64,000 nt of DNA, taken from NCBI GenBank assembly GCA_029817715.1, contig JARUPY010000398.1, positions 1,674,001 through 1,738,000 of the forward strand. Direction: 5' to 3'. Below the pieces are notes generated by a model, which was not told where the DNA came from, ran no database searches, and saw only the letters and a program-made list of their open reading frames with translations. Made by a program: the position numbers and the translations under genes. Source of the DNA: Melastoma dodecandrum (lineage: Eukaryota; Streptophyta; Magnoliopsida; Myrtales; Melastomataceae). Below, piece after piece: positions 1 through 9,348 of this stretch. Position 1 is the stretch's first letter; each line of letters opens with the position of its first letter.

Positions 1-30
1 ATCGATCGGCGCTGACCAGGATGTAGTGCG

Positions 31-65
31 GCGCACAAAAAGGTTCAAGCCCTTTTTTGTGCGTC
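31..65. terminator. hairpin with T-run at window edge
   Basis: A near-palindrome pairs GCACAAAAA with TTTTTTGTGC around a short AGGTTCAAGCC centre. The T-run lies inside the right arm, so it could end transcription arriving from the left of the window. The gene it would serve is outside the window. Confidence 0.35.
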
Positions 66-191
66 GCAGCATTTGTCCCGCTTCGGCACGGGAAGTCGGC
101 ATCGGACTCGATGCCTTAACCGTGAAGTAACCGCCTCTCGATAGCGTGATCCTCGAGCCACAGGGCCGGCTGCGACGTTTCCGACACCGGC

Positions 192-1898
192 GTGACGAGG
201 ATGGGTATGGTCGAGTTGCAGACGGCGACGCGTCACTTCTTTCGCCGGGCTTTCTTGACCGCTGTCGGTCTTGCCGCCCTTGCCACGCCCGCCGAGGCCC
301 GGCACCACCATCACCATTTCGCCTATCATGCCCACCGCGTGCGCCTCGGCGTGGCCCATCGTGGGTTCCATCCGCGCGTCAGCCTGGTCTCGGGCACGCC
401 GCCCTTCTCCGAATATGCCGTCGACGGCAACACGGGCCGCGTCCTCTTCGCGCGCGACGAGAACGCGCTGCGCCATCCGGCCTCCATCACCAAGGTGATG
501 ACGCTCTACCTCCTGTTCGAGCGGATGGAGCGTGGCGAACTTACCCTCGACAGCCGCATCGAGATCTCGCCGCACGCGGCGGCCCAGGCGCCGACGAAGC
601 TCGGCCTTCGTCCCGGCTCGACGATCCGGATCGAGGACGCGATCAAGGCGATCGTCACAAAGTCGGCCAACGACATGGCGGTCGCGGTCGCGGAACGCAT
701 CGGCGGCGACGAAGAGACATTCGCGCGCCTGATGACCCGCAAGGCCCACGCCCTCGGCATGTCGCGATCGCTCTTCGTCAATGCGTCGGGCCTGCCCGAC
801 GATCGCCAGCTGACGACTGCGCATGACCTCGCAATTCTCGGCCGTGCGATCCACGACCGCGTTCCGCACTATTTCCGTTTCTTCTCGACGCCGTCGTTCC
901 GTTACGCCGGGCAGTTCATGCAAAACCACAATCACCTGATGGAACAGGTGGAAGGGATGGACGGGATCAAGACCGGCTACACCCGCTCGTCCGGCTTTAA
1001 CCTGCTCTCGTCCGTGAAGCGCAACGGGCACTGGCTCGTCTCCGTCGTGCTCGGCGGGCGTACGCGCCTCGGGCGCGACCGCATCATGGCGGACCTCATC
1101 GAGTCGCAGATCGACAAATGTGCCACGCGGCGCACGGCGCCGATGATCGCCGAGAATGCGGCGCTCGAGCAGCAGGTCGCCGAGGCGATCCCCGTCGTGC
1201 AGCACGAGGGCGAGAGCGCGCCGCCGGTCGAACCCGTCGACGAAGAGGCGGCCGAGGGCCGTCCCAGCGTGACCGAGGACGCCGAGGCGAGCGCGCCGGC
1301 GAGCGTCGCGGACGTGCCCGTCCCGAAGATCGAGCCGGAGGTGCGCCGCCCGATCCCGCCCGCCCCCTTGCGTGTCGCGAGCCTCTCATCCGACGTCCCG
1401 TCGCCCAAGGCGCGCCCCGCCTTCGTCTCGGCGCTGCCGCGCTCGGGCGACCGCGACATGACCGCGACCGGTTCGATCCGCCCGCGCGGCCAGATCGACG
1501 GCTCGACCCCGCACTTCGGTCAGAACACGACCACGACGCCCTCGTCCCTGCGCCACGCGCATCGCGACCGCGCGGCGGCCAGCGAAAAGCCCAAAGCGGT
1601 GAAGATCGCCAGCCTCTCGCCGGAGCTTCCCGCGGAGCGCCCGAGCGAAGCCCACAGCGGCTGGATGATCCAGATCGGCGCAACGCCGACGCTCGCGCAG
1701 GCGAACGATCTGATCGGGCGCGCGAAAGGTGAAAGCCGTGGCGCGCTGCTTCGCGCCAAGCCCTTCACGGAGAAGGTTGCGAAAGGCGGCGGGACGCTGT
1801 TCCGGGCCCGTTTCGCCGGCCTCGACGCAAACGCGGCCGAGCGCGCCTGCACGTCGTTGAAGAAGGCCGGCATGGCCTGCTTCGCCACCAAGAACTGA
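192..1898 (+). CDS. D-alanyl-D-alanine carboxypeptidase (penicillin-binding protein) with SPOR domain
   Basis: Serine D,D-peptidase of the S11 family that trims the terminal D-Ala from peptidoglycan stem peptides in the periplasm. The three family motifs are present: SITK near residues 98-101, SAN at 158-160, and KTG in DGIKTGYT near residue 263. A signal peptide (RRAFLTAVGLAALATPAEA) is followed by a His-rich stretch. A proline/alanine-rich linker of about 170 residues leads to a C-terminal SPOR domain (about residues 490-566), which in this family binds denuded septal glycan. The GTG at 192 opens the frame, but the ATG at 207, with GAGG a few bases upstream, is an equally good start. Function is firm from motifs; localisation is inferred from the SPOR domain. 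Confidence 0.9.
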   Translation: MTRMGMVELQTATRHFFRRAFLTAVGLAALATPAEARHHHHHFAYHAHRVRLGVAHRGFHPRVSLVSGTPPFSEYAVDGNTGRVLFARDENALRHPASITKVMTLYLLFERMERGELTLDSRIEISPHAAAQAPTKLGLRPGSTIRIEDAIKAIVTKSANDMAVAVAERIGGDEETFARLMTRKAHALGMSRSLFVNASGLPDDRQLTTAHDLAILGRAIHDRVPHYFRFFSTPSFRYAGQFMQNHNHLMEQVEGMDGIKTGYTRSSGFNLLSSVKRNGHWLVSVVLGGRTRLGRDRIMADLIESQIDKCATRRTAPMIAENAALEQQVAEAIPVVQHEGESAPPVEPVDEEAAEGRPSVTEDAEASAPASVADVPVPKIEPEVRRPIPPAPLRVASLSSDVPSPKARPAFVSALPRSGDRDMTATGSIRPRGQIDGSTPHFGQNTTTTPSSLRHAHRDRAAASEKPKAVKIASLSPELPAERPSEAHSGWMIQIGATPTLAQANDLIGRAKGESRGALLRAKPFTEKVAKGGGTLFRARFAGLDANAAERACTSLKKAGMACFATKN

Positions 1899-1974
1899 TC
1901 TCCGACAACGACCTCTACATGCCGAGGCGGCCATGCGTACGCGTTCCGATATCGATCTCCTCCGCCGCCGCGAC

Positions 1975-2586
1975 TCAGCCCGGCCGCCCCAGCAGAACCT
2001 CCTTGGCCTCGTTCGCGCGCGCGGCGAGAGCAGCGGTGCCGCCCTGATCGGGGTGCCAGCGCTTCATCACGCTGCGGTGCGCGCGGACGATCTCGTCGCG
2101 GGCCGCGCCGCGCGCAAGGCCCAGTACCTGATAAGCCTCTTCCTCCGTCATCCGACCCGAGCCTCGCGCCTGCTCGCGCCGCGTGTCGCCGTCAGCGTGA
2201 CGTGCCGGACGCCAGCCGGGAAACCGGCGATCGAAAGACGCTGCTAGGAGCCGCGCGCCGTCCGGATCCTCGCGCAGACACCGCGCATAGATCGCCTCGC
2301 ATTGCCCCCGGTCGAGCGCCTCGAGCCGGCGTCCCTCGAAGACGCCGTAGAGGATGCGGCCCGACATCGCGCCGCTGTCGCGATGCAGATCCATTTCGAT
2401 CAGCCGCGAGCGCACCCGCACGACGCGTCCTCGGCCGGGCCGATCCGATGGACGCGTGGAGCGTCCGAGAAGCCAGAGGCTCATCCCGAAGATCGCCAGC
2501 GCCGCGTAGACGTTGCCGCGCACCAGCACCGCCAGTGCCAGCACGACGACACCGACGGACACGGCTTTTTCGGTCAGGCGCGGCAT
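1975..2586 (-). CDS. membrane-anchored J-domain (DnaJ-like) protein
   Basis: A 203-residue protein with an N-terminal hydrophobic segment (about residues 8-40) and a C-terminal J domain over the last 65 residues. The HPD tripeptide that stimulates Hsp70 ATPase is present in RWHPDQGG. The arrangement (membrane anchor then J domain at the extreme C-terminus) resembles TIM14/Pam18-like proteins common in alphaproteobacteria. The middle, with a DRGQCEAIYARCL stretch, is not recognised. It is probably a co-chaperone bringing DnaK to the inner membrane; the client is unknown. Confidence 0.8.
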   Translation of the reverse strand: MPRLTEKAVSVGVVVLALAVLVRGNVYAALAIFGMSLWLLGRSTRPSDRPGRGRVVRVRSRLIEMDLHRDSGAMSGRILYGVFEGRRLEALDRGQCEAIYARCLREDPDGARLLAASFDRRFPGWRPARHADGDTRREQARGSGRMTEEEAYQVLGLARGAARDEIVRAHRSVMKRWHPDQGGTAALAARANEAKEVLLGRPG

Positions 2587-2681
2587 CGACGTCGAAGCAT
2601 CCCGATCTCGTCAGCAAGCGTGGCCATGGCGGCGCGTGCCGCGCACCGTCGCGTCTGCGTGCGCGCTTCGCAAGCGGCTTG

Positions 2682-3116
2682 TCAGAGCAGGCCCAAGTCG
2701 TGCAACTCCGCGCGCAACGCCTCCGGCAGCGAAGCGGCTCCGGCGCCGCTGTGCAGAACGGCCGGCCGGGTCGCCTCGTCCAGATAGCGCCATCCCTGAA
2801 AGGGGCGGCACGGTCGCGCCAGCACGGGGACCACCTGCGGCTCGAGCACCAACGCGCAACGCCCGATGCCGTCCCGGTCCGTGAACGGACGGATGTCCAG
2901 CAGCATTTGGCGCGCCGCCATCTGGCCCCGGATCACCCAGTAGAGCGAGCCGCCGGGCAGCAGATCCTCGATCCGCTTCGGCGTCATCCGCGTCACGTGC
3001 ACGTGTTCGACGGCCTGTTTCGCCGCGCGGCAGGCGGCGAGACGCTGGGCGATGAAGGCTTCCAGATCGGCGATCGACTCCGCGCCGACGCAGAGCTTCA
3101 TGAGGTGGAGCGGCAC
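2682..3116 (-). CDS. DUF1489 family protein
   Basis: A 144-residue protein that reads like the DUF1489 family of alphaproteobacteria, which begins MxLHLxKLCVG and has no established function. The start is GTG at 3116; the next ATG (3101) would remove the conserved MPLHL opening. The body includes HVTRMTPKR and LYWVIRGQMAARQ, which I recognise as family-typical. It is downstream of the GST gene on the same strand with a gap of about 110 bases. Confidence 0.8.
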   Translation of the reverse strand: MPLHLMKLCVGAESIADLEAFIAQRLAACRAAKQAVEHVHVTRMTPKRIEDLLPGGSLYWVIRGQMAARQMLLDIRPFTDRDGIGRCALVLEPQVVPVLARPCRPFQGWRYLDEATRPAVLHSGAGAASLPEALRAELHDLGLL

Positions 3117-3225
3117 GCGCCTTCTTGCACGTGTTTCAGCGAGGCGACAATGCGCCTTCGTAGCGTCCGGCTCGCAGGACCGGCTCCACGTCGCGCATAC
3201 GAGGCTCCATTGGCCTCATGCGCGC

Positions 3226-3891
3226 TCAGGCGGCCTCGATCCGCTCGAGCCGCCAGCCCTCCCCGTCCGCGGCCGTCTGCCAGTCGCGCCAGGCCGGGAG
3301 CGCCTTGATCGCATCCATATAGGCTTGCGTGCCGGCACCGACCTTGACGCCATAGGCCTCGAAGCGATTCACGACCGGCGCGAACATCGCGTCCACGGCC
3401 GAGAACGCCCCGAACAGGAAGGGGCCGCCGGCGCCGAAACGCGCCCGCGCATCCGCCCACGCCTCCTCGATGCGCGCGACGTTCGCAAAAACCTCGGCCT
3501 TGGTGTCCTTGTCGAGTTTTGCCGGCTTGTTCAGGCGGCGCATGTTCATCGGCAGCGCGCGGCGCAGCGCGCTGAACCCCGAATGCATTTCCGCGCCCAA
3601 CGCGCGCGCCAGCGCACGCGCCGCGCGATCCTGCGGCCAGATCGAGCGATCCGGAAAGCGTTCGGCCAGATATTCGATGATCGCCAGCGAATCCCAGACG
3701 CGAATGTCGCCGTCGCGCAGCACCGGCACCTTGCCGGCGGGATTGTGCGCGAGGATCGCCGCCTTCGATCCGGGGTGATCGAGCGGCACGACGATCTCGT
3801 CGAACGCAATTTCGAAGGTCCGCAACAGCAGCCACGGGCGCATCGACCACGAGGAATAGGCCTTATTGGCGATGACCAGGGTGAGACTCAC
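3226..3891 (-). CDS. glutathione S-transferase family protein
   Basis: A 221-residue GST-fold protein. The N-terminal thioredoxin-like half shows the glutathione-binding pattern: SSWSMRPWLLL near residues 13-23 (Ser candidate for thiolate activation), the cis-Pro motif NPAGKVPVL, and WDSLAIIEYLAERFPD with the Ser that contacts the gamma-glutamyl group. The helical C-terminal half follows. The substrate cannot be told. The start is a GTG that overlaps the stop of the upstream AMP-binding gene (GTGA), so the two genes are translationally coupled. Confidence 0.85.
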   Translation of the reverse strand: MSLTLVIANKAYSSWSMRPWLLLRTFEIAFDEIVVPLDHPGSKAAILAHNPAGKVPVLRDGDIRVWDSLAIIEYLAERFPDRSIWPQDRAARALARALGAEMHSGFSALRRALPMNMRRLNKPAKLDKDTKAEVFANVARIEEAWADARARFGAGGPFLFGAFSAVDAMFAPVVNRFEAYGVKVGAGTQAYMDAIKALPAWRDWQTAADGEGWRLERIEAA

Positions 3892-5003
3892 GAACGCTCG
3901 CCCTGCGCGAGCGAGGCGGCGCGGGCACGGTTGAGCTGCGCGCCCAAGGCGCCGACGTCGCTGCGGTCATCGACCCGTTCGGGCAGTTGCGCGATGCCGT
4001 CGATCCGCCGGCGCGAGAGCACCGTCTCCTCCCCGAAGGCGTAGAGATCGACGATCGGGCGCTCGCAGGCGAGGCTTTCCGGCGGCGTGAAGGCCTCCGG
4101 GCGGGCGTGGCGCGAGACGAGGATCAGCGAGCCGAGGCTGCCGGCCAACGCCGGCTCGCGAAAGGCGGCGCCGATCCCCGCCGGCGCGACGAGATGCGCG
4201 CCCGGCTCCGCATCGCAGGCCGCGAGAAAGCCCGCGACCTCGAACGGGCCGTGCCAGCACAACGACCCGGCCCCGAGCAGCGCTGCGAACGGCCCCGCGA
4301 CGAGGCCGGCGAGGCTCGTCGGCGGCAACGTTACGAGCAGGCGCCGGGATGGATTGATCCGCGCCTCGTCGACGAGAGCGAGCGCATCCGCCAGGAGGCC
4401 GGCCTGGCGATGCAGGACGAGGCGCGGCTCCTTGTCCGACGCCTCGAAGGTCCCGATCGGCGCGGCTTGGGCGGGGGCGTCCGGACTGGCGGCGTTGCCC
4501 ATCGCGTCGAGCGCCGGGGCGGACACATCGAGCGTGCCGTCGACCGCGTCCGGCCCTTGGGTGGCGAGAAGGCGGATGCTGCTCGCGATGGCCGCGGTCG
4601 AAAGGTAGGTCTCGCTCAGCGACATGGCGCCGTAGCGGGACGGCCCGACGAGCGCGACGGCTTCGGACGCCCGCGCGCAGCCCGCAAGCTCGACTGGCTC
4701 GAGCCCGCAAGGCGCGAGGACGGGAACCAGACCTGCCCGCAGGGCGCCCGCGAGGGCCACGAGCGCGCATGTCTGTGCGCCCGCCGCGACGAGCACGCGC
4801 TCGCCAGGGCGAAGGCCTGCCGCGGCCAGGGCGGCCGCCATCCGCTCCATGCGGCGCGCCATCACGCCGGCGCTCGCGCGCCCCTCGTCGTCCGCGACGA
4901 GAAGCGCGTTGCGCGCGTCCCTCGCCGCGGCGGCGAGCAACGCGTCGAGCCCTCCGATGGCGAACGGCTCGAACTCCGGCCCGCGCGGCGATGCGAACGT
5001 CAT
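3888..5003 (-). CDS. short AMP-binding (adenylate-forming) enzyme-like protein
   Basis: 371 residues resembling the N-terminal part of class I adenylate-forming enzymes (acyl-CoA synthetases): GRASAGVMARRMERMAAALAAAGLRPGERVLVAAG is the usual opening of the AMP-binding fold. It is much shorter than a full ligase (about 500-600 residues), and I do not see the Ser/Thr/Gly-rich P-loop or the C-terminal lid domain, so activity is doubtful. It overlaps the GST start by four bases. It could be a degenerate or specialised member whose ligand is unknown. Confidence 0.6.
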   Translation of the reverse strand: MTFASPRGPEFEPFAIGGLDALLAAAARDARNALLVADDEGRASAGVMARRMERMAAALAAAGLRPGERVLVAAGAQTCALVALAGALRAGLVPVLAPCGLEPVELAGCARASEAVALVGPSRYGAMSLSETYLSTAAIASSIRLLATQGPDAVDGTLDVSAPALDAMGNAASPDAPAQAAPIGTFEASDKEPRLVLHRQAGLLADALALVDEARINPSRRLLVTLPPTSLAGLVAGPFAALLGAGSLCWHGPFEVAGFLAACDAEPGAHLVAPAGIGAAFREPALAGSLGSLILVSRHARPEAFTPPESLACERPIVDLYAFGEETVLSRRRIDGIAQLPERVDDRSDVGALGAQLNRARAASLAQGERS

Positions 5004-5296
5004 GGATGTCTCGGTGGATTCGACGCACCCATTCTCCGCCGCGGGTCGCGCCGTGTCCAGTTTGGCGGGGATGTTTCTCCCACCGGGACGAGGACGCGCG
5101 TCGCCGAAGCGATTTTCACGCGAGTTCCTATGGCGCGAGCGGCGCCCCTCGCTTATAGAGGCCGCGCCTCGTCACTATGTCGCCTCAATGGCAGGGGAAG
5201 AGCAGCGCGCTCCGGCGCCCGGCGAGACGGGCCACCTCCGCACGCCTGCACGCTCCCTTCCGAGACCGGACGAGCGCCCGAACGAAAGGATCCTCG

Positions 5297-6046
5297 ATGT
5301 CGCTGACGTCTAAGCGCATGTTCGCCATGGCCCTCATCGGCGGCCTCGTCGCCGCGGGGCCGGCCTTCGCCGCCAAGAAGAAGGCGCCAGCGCCCGCCGC
5401 CCCAGCCAGCGACCAGCAGACGCCGGTCTCGCCCGAGGCCCCCGCGCCCACCCAGCAGGCGCAAAACAACAAGCTGACGCTGACACCAACCCAGAAGGAC
5501 TGGACCAAGGTCTGCGGTAAGGATCAGGCGGCCAACAAGCAGGTCTGCTATACGACCCGCGACTTTTCGGCCGAGGCGGGCAAGCCGCCGGTTCTCGCGC
5601 TCGCGGTCTACGACATCCAGGGCGAGGATACGAAGGTCGTGCGCATGCTGATGCCGATCGGCCTGATGCTTCGCCCGGGCTTCCGCTTTGTGGTCGATGG
5701 CAGCCAGCCGATCGACGGCACCTACGAGATCTGCTTCCCGAACGGATGTTTCGCCGAGGCCAAGATCAAGACGGCCAATGTGAACCAAATGAAGGGCGGC
5801 ACCGAAATGGACGTCAGCGTCCGCAATCAGGCCAATAACGAGGTCGTCTTCGCGGTCCCGCTCGAGGGCTTCGGCAAGGCGTTCGATGGCCCGGCGATCG
5901 ACCCGAAGGTGCTGCAGGAGCAGCAGCAGAAGCTGCAGGCCGAGTTGCAGAAGCGCGCCGAAGACGAGCGCAAGCGCCTCGAGGCGCAGAAGGGCACGGG
6001 GGCCGCGAGCCCGACGGGCGGCGCGGCGATGCCGCAGCCGAAGTAA
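5297..6046 (+). CDS. invasion-associated locus B (IalB) family protein
   Basis: A 249-residue secreted protein. The ATG at 5297 follows GAAAGGA at 5284-5290 and starts a clear signal peptide (MFAMALIGGLVAAGPAFA). A Lys/Pro/Ala-rich linker precedes the IalB domain: DWTKVCGKDQAANKQVCYTTRDF, a Cys pair in EICFPNGCFAEA, and a Lys-rich coiled C-terminal tail with KVLQEQQQKLQAELQKR. IalB-like proteins are widespread periplasmic or envelope proteins in Hyphomicrobiales; the name comes from Bartonella and does not imply virulence here. A strong terminator follows. Confidence 0.85.
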   Translation: MSLTSKRMFAMALIGGLVAAGPAFAAKKKAPAPAAPASDQQTPVSPEAPAPTQQAQNNKLTLTPTQKDWTKVCGKDQAANKQVCYTTRDFSAEAGKPPVLALAVYDIQGEDTKVVRMLMPIGLMLRPGFRFVVDGSQPIDGTYEICFPNGCFAEAKIKTANVNQMKGGTEMDVSVRNQANNEVVFAVPLEGFGKAFDGPAIDPKVLQEQQQKLQAELQKRAEDERKRLEAQKGTGAASPTGGAAMPQPK

Positions 6047-6064
6047 AGCTGCGATCCGACACGC

Positions 6065-6088
6065 AAACGGCGCCGAGTGGCGCCGTTT
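6065..6088 (+). terminator. rho-independent terminator after the IalB-family gene
   Basis: Perfect 10-bp stem AAACGGCGCC / GGCGCCGTTT with a GAGT loop. The T-run forms the end of the right arm, and the A-run on the left makes it usable in both directions. It sits between the IalB gene and the convergent hspQ. Confidence 0.85.
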
Positions 6089-6116
6089 TGCTATCGACCA
6101 CACGTTGCGGGACGCG

Positions 6117-6446
6117 TCAGTTCAGCCGCGCGGCCTTCACCTGATAGGCGCCGTCGTCGACGCGGACGAACACTTCCTCGACCTGCGGGTGGCGGCCGGG
6201 GTCGCCCGACTCGTCGGCGAGCAGGTTCTGTTCCGAGACATAGGCGACGTATTCGGTGTCCGCGTTCTCGGCGTAGAGATGATAGAACGGCTGGTCCTTG
6301 CGCGGTCGCACGTCCTCGGGGATCGCCTGCCACCATTCCTCGGTGTTGGCGAATTCCGGATCCACGTCGTAGACGATGCCACGGAACGCGTATTTGCGGT
6401 GCTTGACGACCTGTCCGATGCCGAATTTCGCGATGCGAGACTTCAT
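6117..6446 (-). CDS. hspQ: heat shock protein HspQ
   Basis: A 109-residue protein starting MKSRIAKFGIGQVVKHRKY and containing RGIVYDVDPEF, FYHLYAEN and YVAYVSEQNLL, which are hallmarks of the HspQ/YccV family. E. coli HspQ binds hemimethylated DNA and acts as a specificity enhancer of Lon. The ATG at 6446 was chosen over the longer frame because the family begins at this point. It is convergent with the IalB gene and divergent from nnr. The lon gene lies about 9 kb away in the same window. Confidence 0.9.
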   Translation of the reverse strand: MKSRIAKFGIGQVVKHRKYAFRGIVYDVDPEFANTEEWWQAIPEDVRPRKDQPFYHLYAENADTEYVAYVSEQNLLADESGDPGRHPQVEEVFVRVDDGAYQVKAARLN

Positions 6447-6592
6447 GGGACACGCTGACTGCGCACGACCGGCGCGCATTCCTTGGATAACATCGCTTTG
6501 GGTACCGCAGCGCGTAAAATCTTGTCAACTTGACGGCATTTCCGCCGAAGCACGGTGGCATCCCACGAACCACAGCGGCGTTGACGTGCCCG

Positions 6593-8140
6593 ATGCATGA
6601 CGATCTCCCGCTCGAGCTTCTCGAGCCGACCGAGATGGCCGAGGCGGACCGCCTGACGAGCCGCCACCTCGCGACCGCCACGTTGATGGAGAATGCGGGC
6701 GCCGCGGTCGCGCGCGCGGCCCTGTCCCGTCTCGCGGGGCGCGCGAGACGGCGCGTCGTCATTCTTTGCGGGCCTGGCAACAATGGCGGCGACGGCTATG
6801 TCGCGGCCCGCCATCTCGCCGAGGCCGGCCTCGAGGTGGCTCTGTTCGCGCTCGGCGATCCCGGCCGGCTCGGCGGGGACGCGGCGGACGCCGCGGCGGC
6901 CTGGCGCGGCCCTTTTCTGCCGCTCGCCGACCTGCGGCTCGACGATGACGGCCTCGTGCTCGATGCCCTCTTCGGAGCCGGGCTGGGTCGCGACATCGCC
7001 GGCGAGGCCGCCGAGGCGATCGCGAAGGTCGACGCCTGGCACAGGCCACCTGCGCGTGCCGTGATGGCGGTGGATATCCCGTCCGGCATCGATGGACGCA
7101 GCGGCGAGGTTCGCGGGCGGGCGATCACCGCCGACGAGACGGTCACCTTCTTCCGCCTCAAGCCCGGCCACGTGCTCCTGCCCGGACGCGTCCATTGCGG
7201 GCGCATCACGCTCGCGCAGATCGGTATCGAACCCGACGTCCTGGCGCAGATCGCCCCGCCAACGCGCCTCAACGTGCCGGCGCTCTGGGCGGCAGAGCTG
7301 AAGCTGCCGGGCCTCGCGGGCCACAAATATGCGCGCGGACATGCCGTCGTCGTCTCCGGACCGATCGCCCAGACCGGAGCGGCCCGGTTGGCGGCGCGCG
7401 GCGCGCTGCGCATCGGCGCGGGCCTCGTCACCCTCGCGACCTCGGCCGAAGCCTTGCCCGTCAATGCGGCGGCCCTCACCGCCGTCATGACGCGCATAGC
7501 GGACGGGCCGGACGGCCTGCGCGACGTCCTGAGCGATTCCCGCAAGAACGCCGTCGTGTTGGGGCCCGGCCTCGGCGTCGGCGCGCCGACCCGTGCGTTG
7601 GTCGAGGCGGCTCTCGCGTCGGCGAACGCGGACGCTCCGGCGCGGACGATCGTGCTCGACGCGGACGCGCTGACGAGCTTCGCGAACACGCCGGAGGCGC
7701 TGTTTCGGGCCATTCGCGGCTGTGGACACGCTGTGATTCTGACACCCCATGATGGCGAATTTGCAAGGCTCTTCGGACGCTTGGTCGATATGTCTGACGC
7801 AAAGCCTCACCGGGCGCGCGCTGCGGCGCGCCTCGGCGGCGCATTCGTGCTGCTCAAGGGTGCCGACACGGTGGTCGCCGCGCCGGATGGGCGCGCCGCG
7901 ATTGCGGCGAGCGACGCGCCCTGGCTGGCGACGGCCGGGTCGGGCGACGTTCTCGCTGGCCTCGTCGCCGGCCTCGCCGCGCAGACCGTGCCGGCCTTCG
8001 AGGCCGCGTGTGCCGCCGTCTGGATGCATGCGTCGGCGGCCCGGCAGTTCGGGCCCGGTCTCATCTCGGAGGATCTGCCGGAGGCGATCCCCGCCGTTTT
8101 CCGTGAGCTTCTGGCTTCCCACATGATTACGCGGGGCTAG
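6593..8140 (+). CDS. nnr: bifunctional NAD(P)H-hydrate repair enzyme Nnr
   Basis: A 515-residue two-domain metabolite-repair enzyme. The N-terminal half is the NAD(P)HX epimerase (GPGNNGGDGYVAARHLAEAG; DALFGAGLGRDI; DIPSGIDG). The C-terminal half is the ADP-dependent (S)-NAD(P)HX dehydratase of the ribokinase-like fold (KYARGHAVVVSG; VLGPGLG; ILTPHDGEFARLFG; the TAGSGDVLAG anion-hole motif with the catalytic Asp). Together they convert damaged hydrated NADH/NADPH back to the cofactors. The ATG at 6593 is preferred over the upstream in-frame one at 6530 because the extra 21 residues do not look conserved. Confidence 0.92.
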   Translation: MHDDLPLELLEPTEMAEADRLTSRHLATATLMENAGAAVARAALSRLAGRARRRVVILCGPGNNGGDGYVAARHLAEAGLEVALFALGDPGRLGGDAADAAAAWRGPFLPLADLRLDDDGLVLDALFGAGLGRDIAGEAAEAIAKVDAWHRPPARAVMAVDIPSGIDGRSGEVRGRAITADETVTFFRLKPGHVLLPGRVHCGRITLAQIGIEPDVLAQIAPPTRLNVPALWAAELKLPGLAGHKYARGHAVVVSGPIAQTGAARLAARGALRIGAGLVTLATSAEALPVNAAALTAVMTRIADGPDGLRDVLSDSRKNAVVLGPGLGVGAPTRALVEAALASANADAPARTIVLDADALTSFANTPEALFRAIRGCGHAVILTPHDGEFARLFGRLVDMSDAKPHRARAAARLGGAFVLLKGADTVVAAPDGRAAIAASDAPWLATAGSGDVLAGLVAGLAAQTVPAFEAACAAVWMHASAARQFGPGLISEDLPEAIPAVFRELLASHMITRG

Positions 8141-8146
8141 CCCCGC
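8131..8146. repeat. perfect 16-bp palindrome over the nnr stop codon
   Basis: GCGGGGCTAGCCCCGC is a perfect inverted repeat that includes the TAG stop of nnr. It has no T-run, so it is not a standard terminator; it may stabilise the mRNA end or bind a protein. Confidence 0.4.
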
Positions 8147-8214
8147 GGATTCGCGAAACGGCCGCAATCTCGTGGTGGGAGGCGAGGTCGCACGCCCAAC
8201 GCCCCGGAGTGCTC

Positions 8215-9348
8215 ATGCGTCAACCGAACGGGATCGACTTCTGGCGCGGCTACGCGCTCATCTCGATCTTCGTCAATCACATCCCGGGCAATTTTTTCGA
8301 GCGCTTCACCTACCGCAACCTGACCCTGTCGGACTCGGCCGAACTCTTCGTCTTCCTGGCCGGCTGGGCGATGCGCTTGTCGATCGAGAACCCGCGGCGG
8401 CCGCTGTCGAATTCCGGCGTCGTCTACAAGCTGTGGGGTCGCGCTTTCACGATCTATGTCGCGCAGACCTTCATCACCGAAGTCGCGATCTTCATCCTTG
8501 CCGCGGCCTCCGTTTGGCTCGACGCGCCGTTCCTGCTCGATTGGCACAACGTCGGCGCCATCTTCCACCAGCCGGTCGAGGCGCATATCGGCCTCGTGCT
8601 GCTGACCTACCAGCTCGGCTATTTCAACATCCTGCCGCTTTATGTGGTCCTGATGGTGGCGGCGCCCTTCATCGCGCTCCTCTACCGGGCGTTCCCGTCG
8701 ATCGTGCTGCCGCTGTCGGTCGGCCTCTACGTGGTGACACTGAAGCTCGGCTGGAACATCCCCTCCTGGCCGATCGAGGGCACCTGGTTCTTCTCGCCCT
8801 TCGCCTGGCAGCTCATCTACGTCCTCGGCTTCCTGCTCGCGGGCAAGCGGACCGACCTCGGCGCCTTCTGCCGCACCCATCTCCCCGTGATCCGTTGGGT
8901 GGCCTGGCCGATCCTGGTCGTCGGCGTCGTCATCGCCTCGACCCGCTTCTTCGACTGGATCACGCTGCCCCAGCTCGACCTCTATTTCCGGGTCTTCGAC
9001 AAGACCTTCATGTCGCCGGACCGGCTGCTCAGCGTCCTGGCGATCATCGCGGTCGGCGGCGAGATTTTCAGCGTCGTCAACCGCTGGCTGCCGGGGCTCG
9101 GGCGCTTCCTCTCGCTGTTGGGCCGCAACGGCCTGCAGGTCTTCTGCGCGGGCTCCGTCCTGAGCCTCTGCGGACAAATCGTCCGTTTTATATACGGCGG
9201 CGCAGTTGTGACCGACGTGGCTTTGTTTATCGTGGGCGTCGCCTTGATGGCCCTCATCGCATGGGTACACGAATGGAAAACCCGCATGTCGGCCGAGCCG
9301 GCCAGAGCGCCCGCTCTGCCCTCGCCTGCGGTCTCCTCTTCGCCCTGA
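8215..9348 (+). CDS. opgC: OpgC domain membrane protein (glucan succinyltransferase family)
   Basis: About 377 residues with roughly ten hydrophobic segments, opening with NGIDFWRGYALISIFVNHIPGNFFERFTYRN and then SDSAELFVFLAGWAMRL, the signature start of the OpgC family. OpgC proteins are inner-membrane acyltransferases that put succinyl groups on periplasmic glucans; substrate specificity here is inferred from family. CCGGAG at 8203-8208 favours the ATG at 8215, although GTG at 8209 is in frame. The 3' end overlaps the following SGNH hydrolase gene by about 90 bases. Confidence 0.85.
   Translation: MRQPNGIDFWRGYALISIFVNHIPGNFFERFTYRNLTLSDSAELFVFLAGWAMRLSIENPRRPLSNSGVVYKLWGRAFTIYVAQTFITEVAIFILAAASVWLDAPFLLDWHNVGAIFHQPVEAHIGLVLLTYQLGYFNILPLYVVLMVAAPFIALLYRAFPSIVLPLSVGLYVVTLKLGWNIPSWPIEGTWFFSPFAWQLIYVLGFLLAGKRTDLGAFCRTHLPVIRWVAWPILVVGVVIASTRFFDWITLPQLDLYFRVFDKTFMSPDRLLSVLAIIAVGGEIFSVVNRWLPGLGRFLSLLGRNGLQVFCAGSVLSLCGQIVRFIYGGAVVTDVALFIVGVALMALIAWVHEWKTRMSAEPARAPALPSPAVSSSP

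Noticed and set aside
6447..6592. A sigma-70 promoter for hspQ with perfect TTGACA at 6528-6523 (minus strand)
   Set aside because: No acceptable -10 box lies 16-18 bases downstream (GGTACC only), so the match was considered chance.
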